In this document: in pieces, positions 49,149-61,020 of the stretch
Numbering within the stretch: position 1 is the first letter of the stretch
Layout: each line of letters starts with the position of its first letter
Assembly: GCA_030549775.1 (NCBI GenBank)
Contig: CM060175.1
Span: forward strand, 101,910,922-101,974,921
Source of the DNA: Tamarix chinensis
Taxonomy: Eukaryota > Streptophyta > Magnoliopsida > Caryophyllales > Tamaricaceae
Direction of reading: 5' to 3'
DNA length: 64,000 nt
Made by a program: the position numbers and the translations under genes
Notes under the pieces: generated by a model
What the model was told of the DNA's origin: nothing
The model's database searches: none
Seen by the model: the letters and a program-made list of their open reading frames with translations, nothing else

Positions 49149-52100
49149 ATGAACTCAAAGAAGAAAAACCAAACTTGGATCAATAAAAGTGCACCTCCAA
49201 GTCCAAATCCAACTTCGCAAAGTACCACACAGAGTTTTAGATGCTTGAGGAAAGATCAATTAGGTGGTGTCATATTTGGTTGCAAGAACGAGACAATGCA
49301 AGAGTGTTTGAAGAAGCAGCTCTTTGGTCAGTGGGTTTTATAAGCACATTATCTTCTGTCTTCAGTTGCTGAAATCATTTCCCGTTGTTTCCTGATGCAT
49401 CGATGTAATATCTAGGACTGTATGACAATATCTGCTATATTTGCGTACTCAGGCTACTCTATCTGCTAGAGGATGCAAATAGTTCCTATCTTTGAGTTTA
49501 TTCTTCACTGCAAAAATTACTCAATTGGCTTTTCATTCATCTAAATATGGTGTATATGATAATTTCAAGAGTATTTTTATTACATTTCAGAAGAGCCTTT
49601 TTTATTTACTCTACTGCTGAGTGATTTTGCTCTTCCATATATTTTTTGCTTGAGCTCATCAGCATATGTCCCCTCATTTGTCAGGCTTACCAGCTGCACA
49701 CTTCATCTATGTCCAGAATATTGCCCCAGGTCTACCACTGTTTTTATTCAACTACAGTGATAGGAAACTCTATGGCATCTTTGAGGCTGCTAGCTCTGGT
49801 CTAATAAACATTGATCCTTATGGTTGGACAACCAATGGTTCTCAGAAAACATTCTTTCCTGCTCAGGTATCTGAAAAAAGTTTTTTTTTTATGTCTTTTC
49901 TGATGCTTTTACTTTGTGCAAGTCAAAGTTTCATATAATGATTTAGGAATTTCTCTTGCTAAATATAGTGTTTTTCTTAAATTTAAGGTTCAAATACGTG
50001 TCCGCCTTCGATGTCAAGCACTCATGGAGAGTCAGTTCGCACCAATAATTGCAACTAACTATTTCAGGGACAACCACTTTTGGTTTGAGGTTGATCATTG
50101 CCAAACAAGCAAGTTAATGTCCTTATTTTCGTCCCAAGTTCTTTCACCCGGTGTTCCTTTTGTGACAATTAGGGCAAGGCAGCATTTGTCAGCTCAACCT
50201 TCTTCTCCACAAACTTGGAACAGGGCTGAAGGACAAATACCACCTAGAGTGTCAGCTGATTCTTATTACCAAGGTCAGTCAAATGGGGGTTCAGATCTTA
50301 CGCATTCTGTGCATGACCTCTTTGGAGATCCTCAAACTGTTGATGATGATCTGAACCTTGAAACAAAGGACGAAAGGGCTGCAAAGTTGGTTGTTGATTA
50401 TGAACGATCAAACTCCTCTATTACTAGTCCCGAAAAAACTAAGACTAGTGTTGATGAGTTGTGTGCGAGAGATGACACTTTCCAGCAAGTAGACCTTGTT
50501 AAACGAGACAATGGGACTGACAATTCTTCGTTATCCTCAAATCTCCTATCTTTTGTATCTAAGGTTGGTATCCTATTTTTTCTGTTGTGGAACTTTGCAA
50601 GTCCGAACACGTGCTGACTTGTATGATTGTGCTGTTGCTGTTCAGTTGATGCAAGAAATGGGAGAGCTGAAGGCTTCTAGGAACGAACAAACTAAAACTA
50701 TAAATCAGTTGAAGCAAAGCCTAGTACGTTTTTGTCTTGTGCTCTCTTGATTTGCAGCCAATCTTTTCTGAGAAACTATCTGGTTGTTGATGCCGGGTGT
50801 ACCATTGTTGGCATTTCTTTGTGCTCTTCTTACCTGTTTAATGTGCTTCCTTTAGTTTTGTGTGTTGACCTTGCTCTGAAGCTTGTTGTTCCATTTTGGC
50901 ATTTTCATTGTCATAAACATGCTGCATTGAGGTTTTGCTATAATTTTTTTGCTTAGTACAGCGGCACCTTTTCACTCCCTGTTTTTATTTTAGAAACAAA
51001 TGGAGTAAGTACCTTTGCAAACCTATATGTGTCATTGTCAGAAACACTATGCATTGAGGTTTTGCTATAATGTTTTTGCATAGGGCAGAAGCATCTTTTC
51101 ACTCCTTTTTTTTATTTTTTATTTTTAGATACAAATGGTGTGAGTACCTTTGCATACCTAGATGCATCAAGTTACTCTTGGTTGCAGTAAATCCCTTATC
51201 ATGAATCTCGTTGTCACTTTTGCTTGTGCTAAAAATTTTGGGATAAGGACTGCCTAATACAATATGTTTGTATTTATGTTGCATTTGCAGCTTTACGAAA
51301 ATGAGGGATAGATAGGGTTATGCACATTTTTATGGAGTGTGGTGTGATATTGGTGGACCGAATCCACTTCTTTTACGCTTTGATATTATTGAAACATTAT
51401 TTAGGTGTATTCAAAATTTCATTTTGCTTTTGAGCTAGTATTTTGACCCCCAGTATTGAAAAGGTGCATCAAATCTGCCACAGTAAGAAATACCAACTTG
51501 ACACCAACTTGGAATCAACAGTCTGGGTCAGTTTATGAGTCCTTTAATATATCATTGAGCTGAAATCTGGATTTCACCTAACAACATGAGCTTATACTAT
51601 GTAGTGACTCCAGACAGGTAATTTCATCATTTTCAATGACTGTTTGCTGTCTTAATAGAACTAGAAAGCAAGCATACCTATATACTGACATCACTCATTG
51701 GAGTCCTTTGCAAGTGAGGCCCCTGTTGCCTTCAAAACTTATATGTTTTACTTTACACTTCATAGAGTGAGAACGTCACCCACTGTCATTAAGCACTGTG
51801 CTGAATAGAAAATTTCAAATTAGTACTCCCTCCGTTTTGAAATAGTTGTCATTTTAGCATTTTTCATGATAGTTACAGAAATCAATTAATGTTATTTAAT
51901 GCACCATTAATACAGCCTAAATTATCTCTTCACGCTTTTCTCCTACTTCTTTTCACACACATTCTCACTCCTCCATAAAACGGCCACATTTATTGGGAAT
52001 TGAAATTCATTCCTCTTTTCACGCTAACCAAAATGGTAAAATAGTGTCAGAGGGTATTAATTGCTGAATTGTTGATATTCAATACCAAGTGTCAAGTATT

Positions 52101-55100
52101 TCCAAACAAAATCAAAAACTTAGAACATCAAGTAGATAAAAGCTGAAGGAGTATTAGGCAGCTAAGAGTACACATGAACTCTATGGTGCATTTCCAGACA
52201 TGGCTTTTGGGCAAATTAGTTGCAGTGTGTACACTTTTCTCCTCAGTCAGGTAATCATACATTTCATTGCCACAAAATTGCATGACACATGGTTCCTCAC
52301 AAGACCATAAGATAGGCAGAGAAAAATTACAATCTACAGCCAGGAACTAGCAATGGAATGAATCAAGTATTAAAGCTAACGGATAAAAATATGGCCTTGG
52401 GTTATACTGCAACGAGCAAAAATATGATTGGCTGACAACCAAGGCTACTATGAAAAGTGATTGATGGGTCTTCGGATGAGGCATTTCCTGTCAATCATGC
52501 TGCCATAGAATGGTTGGTCTGGAAAATGAAGTATTCATGTGAAAATAATAATCAAGTGTGAATGGATTTAATTGAAATTTTTTAATGGTTTTGAATTTGA
52601 AGTCTGGTATATTAAGTCCTGAAGTTTGTTGGATAACTTGTAGACGTTTCTCCACCTATGGCGCATCAAACACTAATGCGACCAGAAGAATTTAGTTGAC
52701 TATATCAACCCACTTATGTTTCCTAGTAGTTTAACAATTGAATTGCTAAATCTGAACCGCAAAGATGGTAATTTTACTTCAATGGCTTGAGATCTCACAA
52801 TCACTTTAGGATATAATGAATGATATGGACATGGAACTTTATCCTTTGATAAGTTATCTTGCTAGGTGCTTAGGCATCCAAAAAGGTTTGCTGCTACTTT
52901 GACATCAATATGCATTTAGAAAATTGTGGGAAGTCAGGGATTGCTACTACATACTAAAACTTGAAGTTAAGCTTCTCGACAGCCTCATTTGTGCACATGG
53001 TGGGGCCTGTTAGGTATGGTATTGAGCATGAGTGAAGGAATCATGGTGTAAAAGTACTGATGAGTGTATATGAATGGATTTCCTTGGCCACGGCAGATGA
53101 ACTGCATCAATATTTCAACTGTCATTTGTGAAATATTTGTAAGACCTAGGAATGAAGGCCGGTGTCTCATATATCCGCTTAATCTAAACTCCTAGGCCAT
53201 GAAGTAATAATTGAACTCATATAGGTTTTGTAAGTCCAAGCTTCTCAATGACAACTGCTTGGTAAACTCATTAAGTAAATTTGTATCACATTTTTCACCT
53301 CAATTGGATTTTGGAACATGTTCTTCTTGTATACCTTTATTTCTGTTTGATGGCTGTTAAAATGTAACTTGATATTCTGCTAGTAGATGTTGCTTTTCAT
53401 ATTGAAACATCTAGAGATCAAAATTGATTATGCATTCTAAGCTACTATTTGTTGAGAGCTGATTATATTGAAGAAGATGAAATAGCTATTGGAATAATTT
53501 TATGGTGTTGTGGATGTAGGATATAACTCTTTTTATTAGAACTTTTGATTTGAGTGCTATCAAGAATTTATGACATCAGATTTGATTTATGGTTTATATC
53601 TTTTGTTTCCGTGCATTTACTGATAGTTCTGTTTTTAATGATATTTGTTCCTCTATTTTGCCCTGTTAGTCTAAGTGTTCTTTGATTTTCAGATGGAGTC
53701 AAAAACAGAAATTCAGTGGCTTAAGGAACGTTGTACAGCACTAGAATCTGCGTGTAATCTTCCTGATGCATGCAGCCATTCAAAGCTGCATTTGGATCCT
53801 GATGATACTATATTTTTATTGGGAGGCTATGATGGGCAGTCATGGCTTGCATCTTTGGATTCATATTCACCTTCTAGAGATGTTATGCGGTGTCTTCGAC
53901 CAATGAACTCTATCCGTTCATATGCCTCTGTTGCAATTTTAAATGGTGATCTTTATGCAGTTGGTGGAAACAATAATCAATCTTGGTGTGACACAGGTTG
54001 TCCTCTCATTATTTCTTTGTTTAATATTCTGATAAGAGTTTGTTGGGCTCTGCTTTACTATTTTTTATTTGTTCTTTGAAGTTGAATCCTACAACTTTGC
54101 AAATGATGAATGGTCACCACAGCCTCCTCTAAAAGGGAATAAAGGGAGCTTAGCCACAGTTACATTAGACGACAAAATCTTTGCAATAGGAGGTGGGAAT
54201 GGTGTAAAATGCTTGTCAGATGTTGAGATGTTAGATCCAGATGCTGGAAGATGGATCTCTACAAGATCAATGTTTCAAAAGGTAAGTGCTTTTTACCCCC
54301 TTTTCTTTCTCTCTCCCGCTCTCTAATTATAGACTTATATTGGGAAATTGGATTGGTATTTTGTAAACGTAGGAGCATGGGAGGTTCATAAGTTGCAGTA
54401 CCTTGCAATCTTGGCTCTACAAGTAATTCTTTTTATGTGCTCCATCAAGAAATATGCTCTCATCAAGGCCCCTTCATTAGTTAGTATGTTTTAGGTTATA
54501 TTATTCATTCTACTCTCTTGAGTCTGTGGTTTAACAATTCTGCATCACTCATCCACCCTTATTCCCAACCCCACAACTGCTCCATTTCCCTTATATGTGG
54601 TAAAATAGCATTTAGTCATGTCATTGTAGTTTGATCAGGAAGCATACAGCTATGACCGCTTCTGATCAGAGATTTTGGGATTTTACTGGCCCTGTCTTAG
54701 AGATCTTTAGTTAAAAATTATAACGGGTAGCACCTGTTGGGGCTTGATCTGTTGTGTGTGCTGTTGTGTGTGTTTGTGAGGGACAAAAGAAGAGGGTAAT
54801 GATATTGTAAAGCGTAGAAGATGAGAGATGTCACCGTTTCTGATTCCTAGTGAATTAATATAGGCCATCTAGCCACACAAAGAAAGATGTCAAGTCTCTT
54901 TTGCATACCCTAATATACAATGGCTTATGCCTAAGTTAAACCCCCTCTCTGGTTTCTTTTTGTGACCTTTTTTGTCAAATTTTTTTTGCAGTAAGGTTTT
55001 TCTATTATACTTCCTGGAAATTACTTTGGAAACAATGTAAAGGTGCTTCTGTGAACATCAGGAATTGTTTGCCTTAGAAGTTAGAAAATATCTAATCTCC

Positions 55101-58100
55101 TAGGAAATTGGACTTCACCTCAGCTCTCATTAACAATTAATAAAATTCAAGAGCCAATGTTAAGTTGGCCGCCCAACCGCGACACTTATTCTAAGTTGGT
55201 CACTTTATTATATTTTCTCACCTTATATTAGTCATCAAAGAATAAGTTTGTCCTATTTTTGTCACCGTACTTTTTAAAATTGTCCTTTTTGAATCACAAT
55301 TAGGTTGACTTTTGAAGTTTAGTCATTGTATTTACTGAGTTTCATTACACAGAGATTTGCTCTTGCTGCAGTGGGGCTTAATAATGCAATTTATGCTGTC
55401 GGTGGCTATGATGGAAAAGATTACTTGAGGTAATAGCTCCATCTTATTGAGGCCTTAAATTCTTGGCATAGCATCTATGAGTAGCACAAGTATGCTGTGT
55501 CGTATATCTCTTGAATATAGCTAATGTGAAATTTGCATCCTACTCCTAGTAACAAGAAGCGTCATGCTGCTGGATGATGTCATGAAGATGTCATCATTTA
55601 TAAAACTGATTATTTTTAATTTGGGTTATTAAAAAAATTAAATAGGTATCTATATTGATATATTGTAGATGCATAAGGAAAAAATGCACATGTGTGAAAA
55701 TATACACTTTATAAGTATACACATCTATTATATAAACACAAATCTTTTTCTAATACAAGTGCAATAAGAAATATGCATGTCTGAAAATAAAGTACACTTC
55801 TTCTAGTACTGTAATACACATTTCATGACAAGAACATACATGTGTTATGTATTATGGTGCAAAGGAGAAATACACATGATTTAAAAGAACTGTACATCTT
55901 CCAGAAGAGGAATGTACATCCCTTTTATTAACATATTCTTGGATAAGAATATATATTATTCGTTTTCTATAACAAGAACTACACATCTCTACAGGGAATG
56001 CACATTATATTTGAAAAAGAAATATGCATCTTTCGATACAAGAATACCCATTCTTTATTCATTAGAATGATAAATACATATGAAATAAAATTATAATACC
56101 TGGGGTTTGAACATGAGATCTTCTACATGTTAGGCTTGTGCGCTCCACCAATTAAGCTAATGTCACCTTTACCTTGATGTGTTGGGACTTTATGAGGCCA
56201 CCGCTTGTTTGATGCTTTGTGCTACTAGTAGCATGATGAAACGATTGTAATTAATGTGTTCGTTAAATACAGAAAGAAGAGAGATGCTTCTTTATTTTTT
56301 TTGTTTTTCTCTTTTGGACAAAACATTGAGGAGAGGTGATGCGTTTCTTTGTTTATTACTTTTGACATTTGTTCCCTTGTGTTCCGTTCAGCATTGTTAT
56401 GAATATATACGGGATTTAAAAGTCTTGACAAACTTGTTCCTTGTTTCACTGTTTTTCATCTTTCTCAATACTCTTTAGACATGCAAAGGGTTTGATTACC
56501 GCCTTTTTTTGTTCGAGTTTAAGCCCTATTTGAAACAAGTGTGATCATCCTAGGCATCCATTTATCCACTTATTTATTTGCCAGAATGGGTGGAAGATCA
56601 AACAGACTGCTAAACAAACATGGATAGATATTTACTGACCAGGAAAAAATACATGAATAAATAAGGGAGAAAGCGGCGAACCTAATAATATTTTTGATCA
56701 CAGAAAATTTCTCCTGTTTTAATATCAGGTCTGCTGAAAGATTTGATCCGAGAGAACACTCCTGGAGCAAGATTGAAAGCATGTCCTATGTTAGGGGATG
56801 CCATTCGTTGGTTGTGTTGCAGGAAAAACTGTAAGAATTTGTTTTTTCTATAGTTTGAATTGTAGTGTTATTTTACATATTTCTTGTGGGCTGTCCCCTA
56901 AAATTGTCGAAAATCTTTGCAAAAGATGTACGAGAAACTTACAGCTGCAATGCAAAGCCGTCTTTAAGCCCATATCTCAAATCTCAACAAACAGACAAAA
57001 CTGAGTGAGACGCTAGATGATGAAAGCAACTGACTACTACATAACAACAACAATCAAGTTTGAATGACGCCACTGATAGTCAGGAGAGTCTAGTGTATGC
57101 TGCCTTCTAATGCGATGGATGATTTTTATTTATTTTTTTGTATCTTCACCCCAGTAAAACTGGGGGTTTTAGTTCTGCAATATTGTTGAGGTATGTCAAT
57201 GCCCTTGTTTTAAGTTATATGAAGCGGAATTTTTTATCCAACTACATATCTGACCAACCATGGGCTTACATGATGGGTGAGAACCCACTTATTGAACTGG
57301 TAGACCTTGGGTTTTGATGCTGGTTCATGAGAATTTTATGCTTTTTCTTCCCACTTCCCCTTCACGATCTTGCAGCATTAGAGTCAAGCTATCATGGCTT
57401 CCTTAACAACCTGATCCTTTGTTCTTCAGAAAGTTTGATGTTTAATCCAGCAGAGTAGTGCAGGGAATTATTTATAAAGAGATGATGAGATGTTGGGTTA
57501 TGAGATGAGTTGAATGTACCGACTTTACCACACAGCCAAATAAGCTTTCTGATGGCTAGCTGTCATTTATGTTTCTCATGAATTCGTCCTCCGTCAAATG
57601 GACCCTGTTGGCGTCATTAATCAGCAATTTTAATGAGTGGCCTGTGTGTTTACTGTCATTTATGTTTCCCCACTTTTTTTGTTGAAAGCCACTTGACGAT
57701 TGAATGAACGATAAGTTATGCAGGTATGCTCTGGGTGGGTACAGTGGGGCTTCAATGGTGCCAAGTGTTGAAGTCTTTGACCCTCGTCGGGGGGCATGGA
57801 TGGCTGAGGACTCAATGAACCACGCGAGGGGATATTCATCTGCTGTTGTCCTGAGAGATTCCATTTACGTGATTGGAGGGATGACTGAAAACAACGAAAT
57901 AGTCGAGACGGTTTGATTTTTTTCCTGTGCTGTTTCGTTGTCTGACTGATAGGAGTATTTATGCATCGTTTTCCTTCTTCCAGTTGGTGGGTGGGGTTGT
58001 ATTTGACTGCTCAATATATAATGACAGGTCGAGCTTTACAAGGAGGGCCAGGGTTGGCAAGAGACGAATCTTATTGGTGTTGGGAAAAGGTCGTTTGCTG

Positions 58101-58117
58101 CAGCTATTGTTCTTTAG
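49149..58117 (+). CDS. DCD-domain kelch-repeat protein (657 aa, ten coding exons)
   Basis: Coding exons: 49,149-49,326; 49,685-49,866; 49,988-50,563; 50,646-50,723; 53,693-53,996; 54,082-54,281; 55,353-55,429; 56,729-56,830; 57,724-57,910; 58,028-58,117. They total 1,974 nt, in frame, ending TAG. All introns are GT-AG. Residues 38-172 form a DCD (development and cell death) domain: LGGVIFGC, LFGLPAAHFIYV, GLPLFLFNYSDRKLYGIFEA, FPAQVQIRVR, FWFEVDHCQTSKL. A Ser/Asp-rich linker and a heptad-like stretch (313-360) precede six kelch repeats from about 376 to the end (FLLGGYDG, LYAVGGNN, IFAIGGGNG, IYAVGGYDG, LYALGGYSG, IYVIGGMT), enough for a six-bladed propeller. DCD proteins are plant-specific and are linked to stress and programmed cell death. 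DCD-kelch members, like Arabidopsis At5g01660, are often labelled NS1-binding-protein-like from kelch similarity alone. Partner binding is inferred from the fold. An in-frame ATG at 49,137 would add four residues if the leader is not spliced there. The gene appears intact. Confidence 0.93.
50906..51169 (+). repeat. Two-copy tandem duplication, 127-bp period
   Basis: CATTGTCATAAACATGCTGC...GAGGTTTTGCTATAAT and CATTGTCAGAAACACTATGC...GAGGTTTTGCTATAAT start 127 bp apart and stay alignable through CACCTTTTCACTCC / CATCTTTTCACTCC and ACAAATGG.GT.AGTACC. Confidence 0.85.
51824..52059. mobile_element. Stowaway-like MITE (degraded right end)
   Basis: The left end TACTCCCTCCGTTTTGAAAT is the diagnostic Stowaway (Tc1/mariner) terminus with the TA target. 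The right end GTGTCAGAGGGTATTA is a decayed complement. About 236 bp, in the long intron. Confidence 0.75.
55430..56728 (+). other. 1,299-nt intron with a SINE-like insertion
   Basis: Donor TTGAG|GTAATA and acceptor TTTTAATATCAG|GTCTGC. It contains a tRNA-related segment (56,095-56,170, minus strand). To its left are AT-rich text and loose repeats of the type TACACATCT / ATGCACAT (55,640-56,060) that could be the SINE body. Confidence 0.7.
56095..56170 (-). mobile_element. tRNA-related head of a SINE-like element
   Basis: The minus strand reads TTAGCTTAATTGGTGGAGCG (box A-like), GCACAAGCCTAACATG, then GTTCAAACCCC (box B-like), spaced as in a tRNA gene. Pairing of acceptor ends is not evident, so a SINE head is more likely than a working tRNA gene. 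Confidence 0.55.
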
Positions 58118-58591
58118 TTCAATCAGGCGTAGAAGATGATGCTTCATTTTGTAAAGCATTGTGTTTTCGTCAGCGAGGGAAGTAAAAATATGGCATCATG
58201 TGTATATAATAGGTCCTGTACAACTTTTTGTATTTTTGGAGGCCATATCTCCGGTCCTGGTGCCATTGAGATACTTAATACTGAAATTGACTTACGGTAC
58301 AAAAATGAAAGCAGGAGCAAACTGGTCAATCTTCTTTCTCATGGAATGATCAGTATATTTGATCCATGACACCTATTCTTGTTTTGACAAAAAATGCAAT
58401 CTTCCTGTCCAGCAAAAGAACTAAGTATAAGAGTAAGCACATCACAACAGTGATGGCTTCAAAAAATTAGGAACCAACGGATTCTAAATTGTAGCTAGGT
58501 TAGGATGCTTAATTTAAAATTAGAATTGGAGGGTTTGGTTTCCCTTTAGGAGCCGGGTTCCTTTTTTCTTGGGCCTCCAGTAGGGATTACT
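58118..58591 (+). other. 3' UTR and downstream flank of the DCD-kelch gene
   Basis: No new coding region is visible. A polyadenylation site could not be fixed. Confidence 0.5.
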
Positions 58592-58937
58592 GTTGCACGG
58601 GGACGGCAGTCAGGTGTTATCCCCCGTCCCTAAAACTCTTCCGTCTGTTTTAGGGTTAAAATTTTTATTAAAATTATTCAATTAATATTTTTATTAAAAA
58701 AGTATTATTTAATTAATTTTTTTTATTAAAATAATTATTAATAATTAAAATTAATGAATATAAGTAATAATTTTAGAAATTTTTTTATTTTTCTCTTTTA
58801 ATTTTAGTAAATTTAATCTATTTTAAAAATATATATATATAATATTTTTTAACGTTTTCTATCGTCTTCGTTTTCTAAATTTTTAAGAAATGACGTTTTT
58901 GCATTTCGTTCCGTCCCCATTCCTGTCCCCGTGCAAC
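58592..58937. mobile_element. 346-bp MITE with clear terminal inverted repeats
   Basis: The left end GTTGCACGGGGACGG and the complement of the right end, GTTGCACGGGGACAGG, match over 14 bases. ACT is repeated on both sides (58,589-58,591 and 58,938-58,940). The interior is AT-rich with no coding capacity. A 3-bp duplication fits PIF/Harbinger or CACTA relatives, though the ends are typical of neither. Confidence 0.8.
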
Positions 58938-60079
58938 ACTAGTAGTGAGTGAAAGGTAATTTGTTAGCGAGTGAGTAAAAAGTAATTTATTAATGAGTAA
59001 TATAAGTACTTATATAATTATAGTAGATAAATTAGGTGGGGGTATGGAGTAAGAATAAGAATGAGAAATAGTGATGTAAATGTCACAAATAAATGATTAC
59101 TTACTATGTTTGATAATACTTTTTTTTAATAAAAAGGAGGATGTAACCCAAATTAGAAATCAAAGAATTTTGTAAGACTCCTAGAAAAAATTATGCAAAG
59201 AATAATAAAAAGACGAAAAATGAAGATATCATCTTATTATCATTTTCCTCTTATTTAGAAAAATAAGTTTTACCATTTAGAAAATAATCTTTCTATATTG
59301 TAATTGGTCTCTCGCCTGATTTTCTTTTAAACTCTCTTGACTCTCTCTCAAACTTTCTCTCATTTCTTTTTTCTCTCAGCTCTCAAAAGCTCTGATTAAG
59401 GTAAAAAAAAAGAAGTTTTTTTTAGCTACAAAAATAGTAGATCTAAATGTATGCATGAAGTTGGTGGTTTTTTTTTCTTTTTTTTTTCAGCCAAAAGAAG
59501 AGATCTAAGTTGCATGGAACGCTAGTGTATTTTTTGGGGAGGGGAGAATAACAAATTGTGCTGATCGTTTGGGAAAATAAATGGCAAATATTGCCTGGAG
59601 GGAGATCGGCCAATTTTGTAGCCGATGGGGGGTATCAATGACAGAACGTGCCAAAGATGGAGATGGAGATATTAATTATTTTTTAAAAATATTTATTTGT
59701 ATTAATTATTAATAATTATAGTTTGTTAATTAATAATTATAGTTTGTATAGTTTTTGTATTATTTTGTGCAAAATTAATGATGTTTGTAATGAAGTAGAG
59801 GCAAATTTTGCACTAGAAACCAAAAGGTTACCGAGTGGGGGGAGGATGGCAGGAGAATGATTATTATATTTTATTAAATATGTGTATATTAATTATGCTT
59901 GTATTAATTAGTATTAATTATTAATTGTTAATTATAATTATATTTGTATTAATTATAGTTTGTTAATTAATAATTATGGTTTGTGACGTGGAGGATGGTT
60001 TCGGTTGGGTATATAGGTTTGTTAATTATGTTTGTATTAATTAGATAATATAATTATGGTATGTTAATTATATTTGTAT
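58938..60079. other. AT-rich intergenic region
   Basis: No gene was recognised. A T/C-rich stretch at 59,310-59,400 (CTCTCTCAAACTTTCTCTC ... CTGATTAAG|GTAAAA) resembles a plant 5' leader ending in a splice donor and could belong to the decayed gene that follows. From 59,650 the text is rich in TTAATTAT. Confidence 0.4.
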
Positions 60080-60880
60080 TAATTATGATACTTTAATTAT
60101 GGATAATTTGGTTAAATTTGTTCATTATATTTTTAAATCTATTAAATTATACTCTATTAATTATATTATGTTATTTTAATTAAATATGAGTTTGGCAAAA
60201 CCTATTGGTATTCTAGAATTTTTGGTTGTCATTTGGAGGGGTAATTAAGTTTATTAACTATAGTTTATTAATTGTGGCTTTTATTTATGGTTAAATTTAT
60301 TATTTATATTTTTAGATCTCTTATACTATGTTAATTATGCTATGTTATTTTAATTAAATATAGGTTTAGCTAAAAGTGTCGGTATTGTTGGGTTTTCGGT
60401 TGTCATTCGGAGAGGTAATTATGTTTATTAATTATGGTTAATTTGGTTAAATTTGGTTATTGTATTTTTAGATCTATTATACTCTATTAATTATGCACTG
60501 TTATTTTAATTAAATATGGGTTTGGAAAAAACTATTGTTATTTTAGGATTTTCAATTGCTGTTGGGAGAGGTAATTATGTTTATTAATTATGGTTTGTTA
60601 ATTATATTTTTAATTATGGTTAATTTGGTTAAATTTGTTCATTATATTTTTAGATCTATTATAATTTGTTAGTTATACTATGTTATTTTAATTAAATATG
60701 GGTTTGGCAAATTTAGTTGGTATTCTAGGGCTTTTGATTGCCGTTGGGAGAGATAATTATGTTTTTTAATTATGATTCGTTAATTATATATTTTAGTTAT
60801 ATTTTTTAATTATGGTTAATTTGATTAAATTTGTTCATTATATTTTTAGATTTTTCATACTCTATTAGTTGTGTTATTAT
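60080..60880. repeat. Four-copy AT-rich tandem repeat, 157-180 bp unit
   Basis: The block TTATTTTAATTAAATATGGG TTTGGC recurs with changes at about 60,183, 60,357, 60,517 and 60,691. It is followed each time by a GTATT.TAGG.TTTT.G.TTG.C.TT.GGAGAGG block and TAATTATGTTTATTAATTATG. Confidence 0.85.
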
Positions 60881-61020
60881 ATTATTTATATATAATTTGA
60901 TATTTATTAGATTTGTTTATATTTTCATTAAATATGTTAAATATTGTTATGTGATGGGGATTATTAGTGAATGTTTTTAATTATATTGATTGGATAATAG
61001 ATTAATTTTGTCATTGAAAT

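Larger units (their letters stand above)
50724..53692 (+). other. 2,969-nt intron of the DCD-kelch gene
   Basis: Donor CTA|GTACGT and acceptor TTGATTTTCAG|ATGGAG. It holds the 127-bp duplication and the Stowaway-like MITE listed separately. The remaining sequence shows no coding or RNA motif. Open frames inside it are short and not supported. Confidence 0.85.

Noticed and set aside
50568..50601. 34-nt intron in the DCD-kelch gene
   Set aside because: Too short for plant splicing. An 82-nt intron with better sites keeps the frame.
50732..50956. 74-codon frame after exon four
   Set aside because: Lies fully in the long intron, includes the start of the 127-bp duplication, and has no domain.
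56095..56170. Functional tRNA gene on the minus strand
   Set aside because: Box-like motifs are present, but I could not see a paired acceptor stem or a clean anticodon arm, so a SINE head is preferred.
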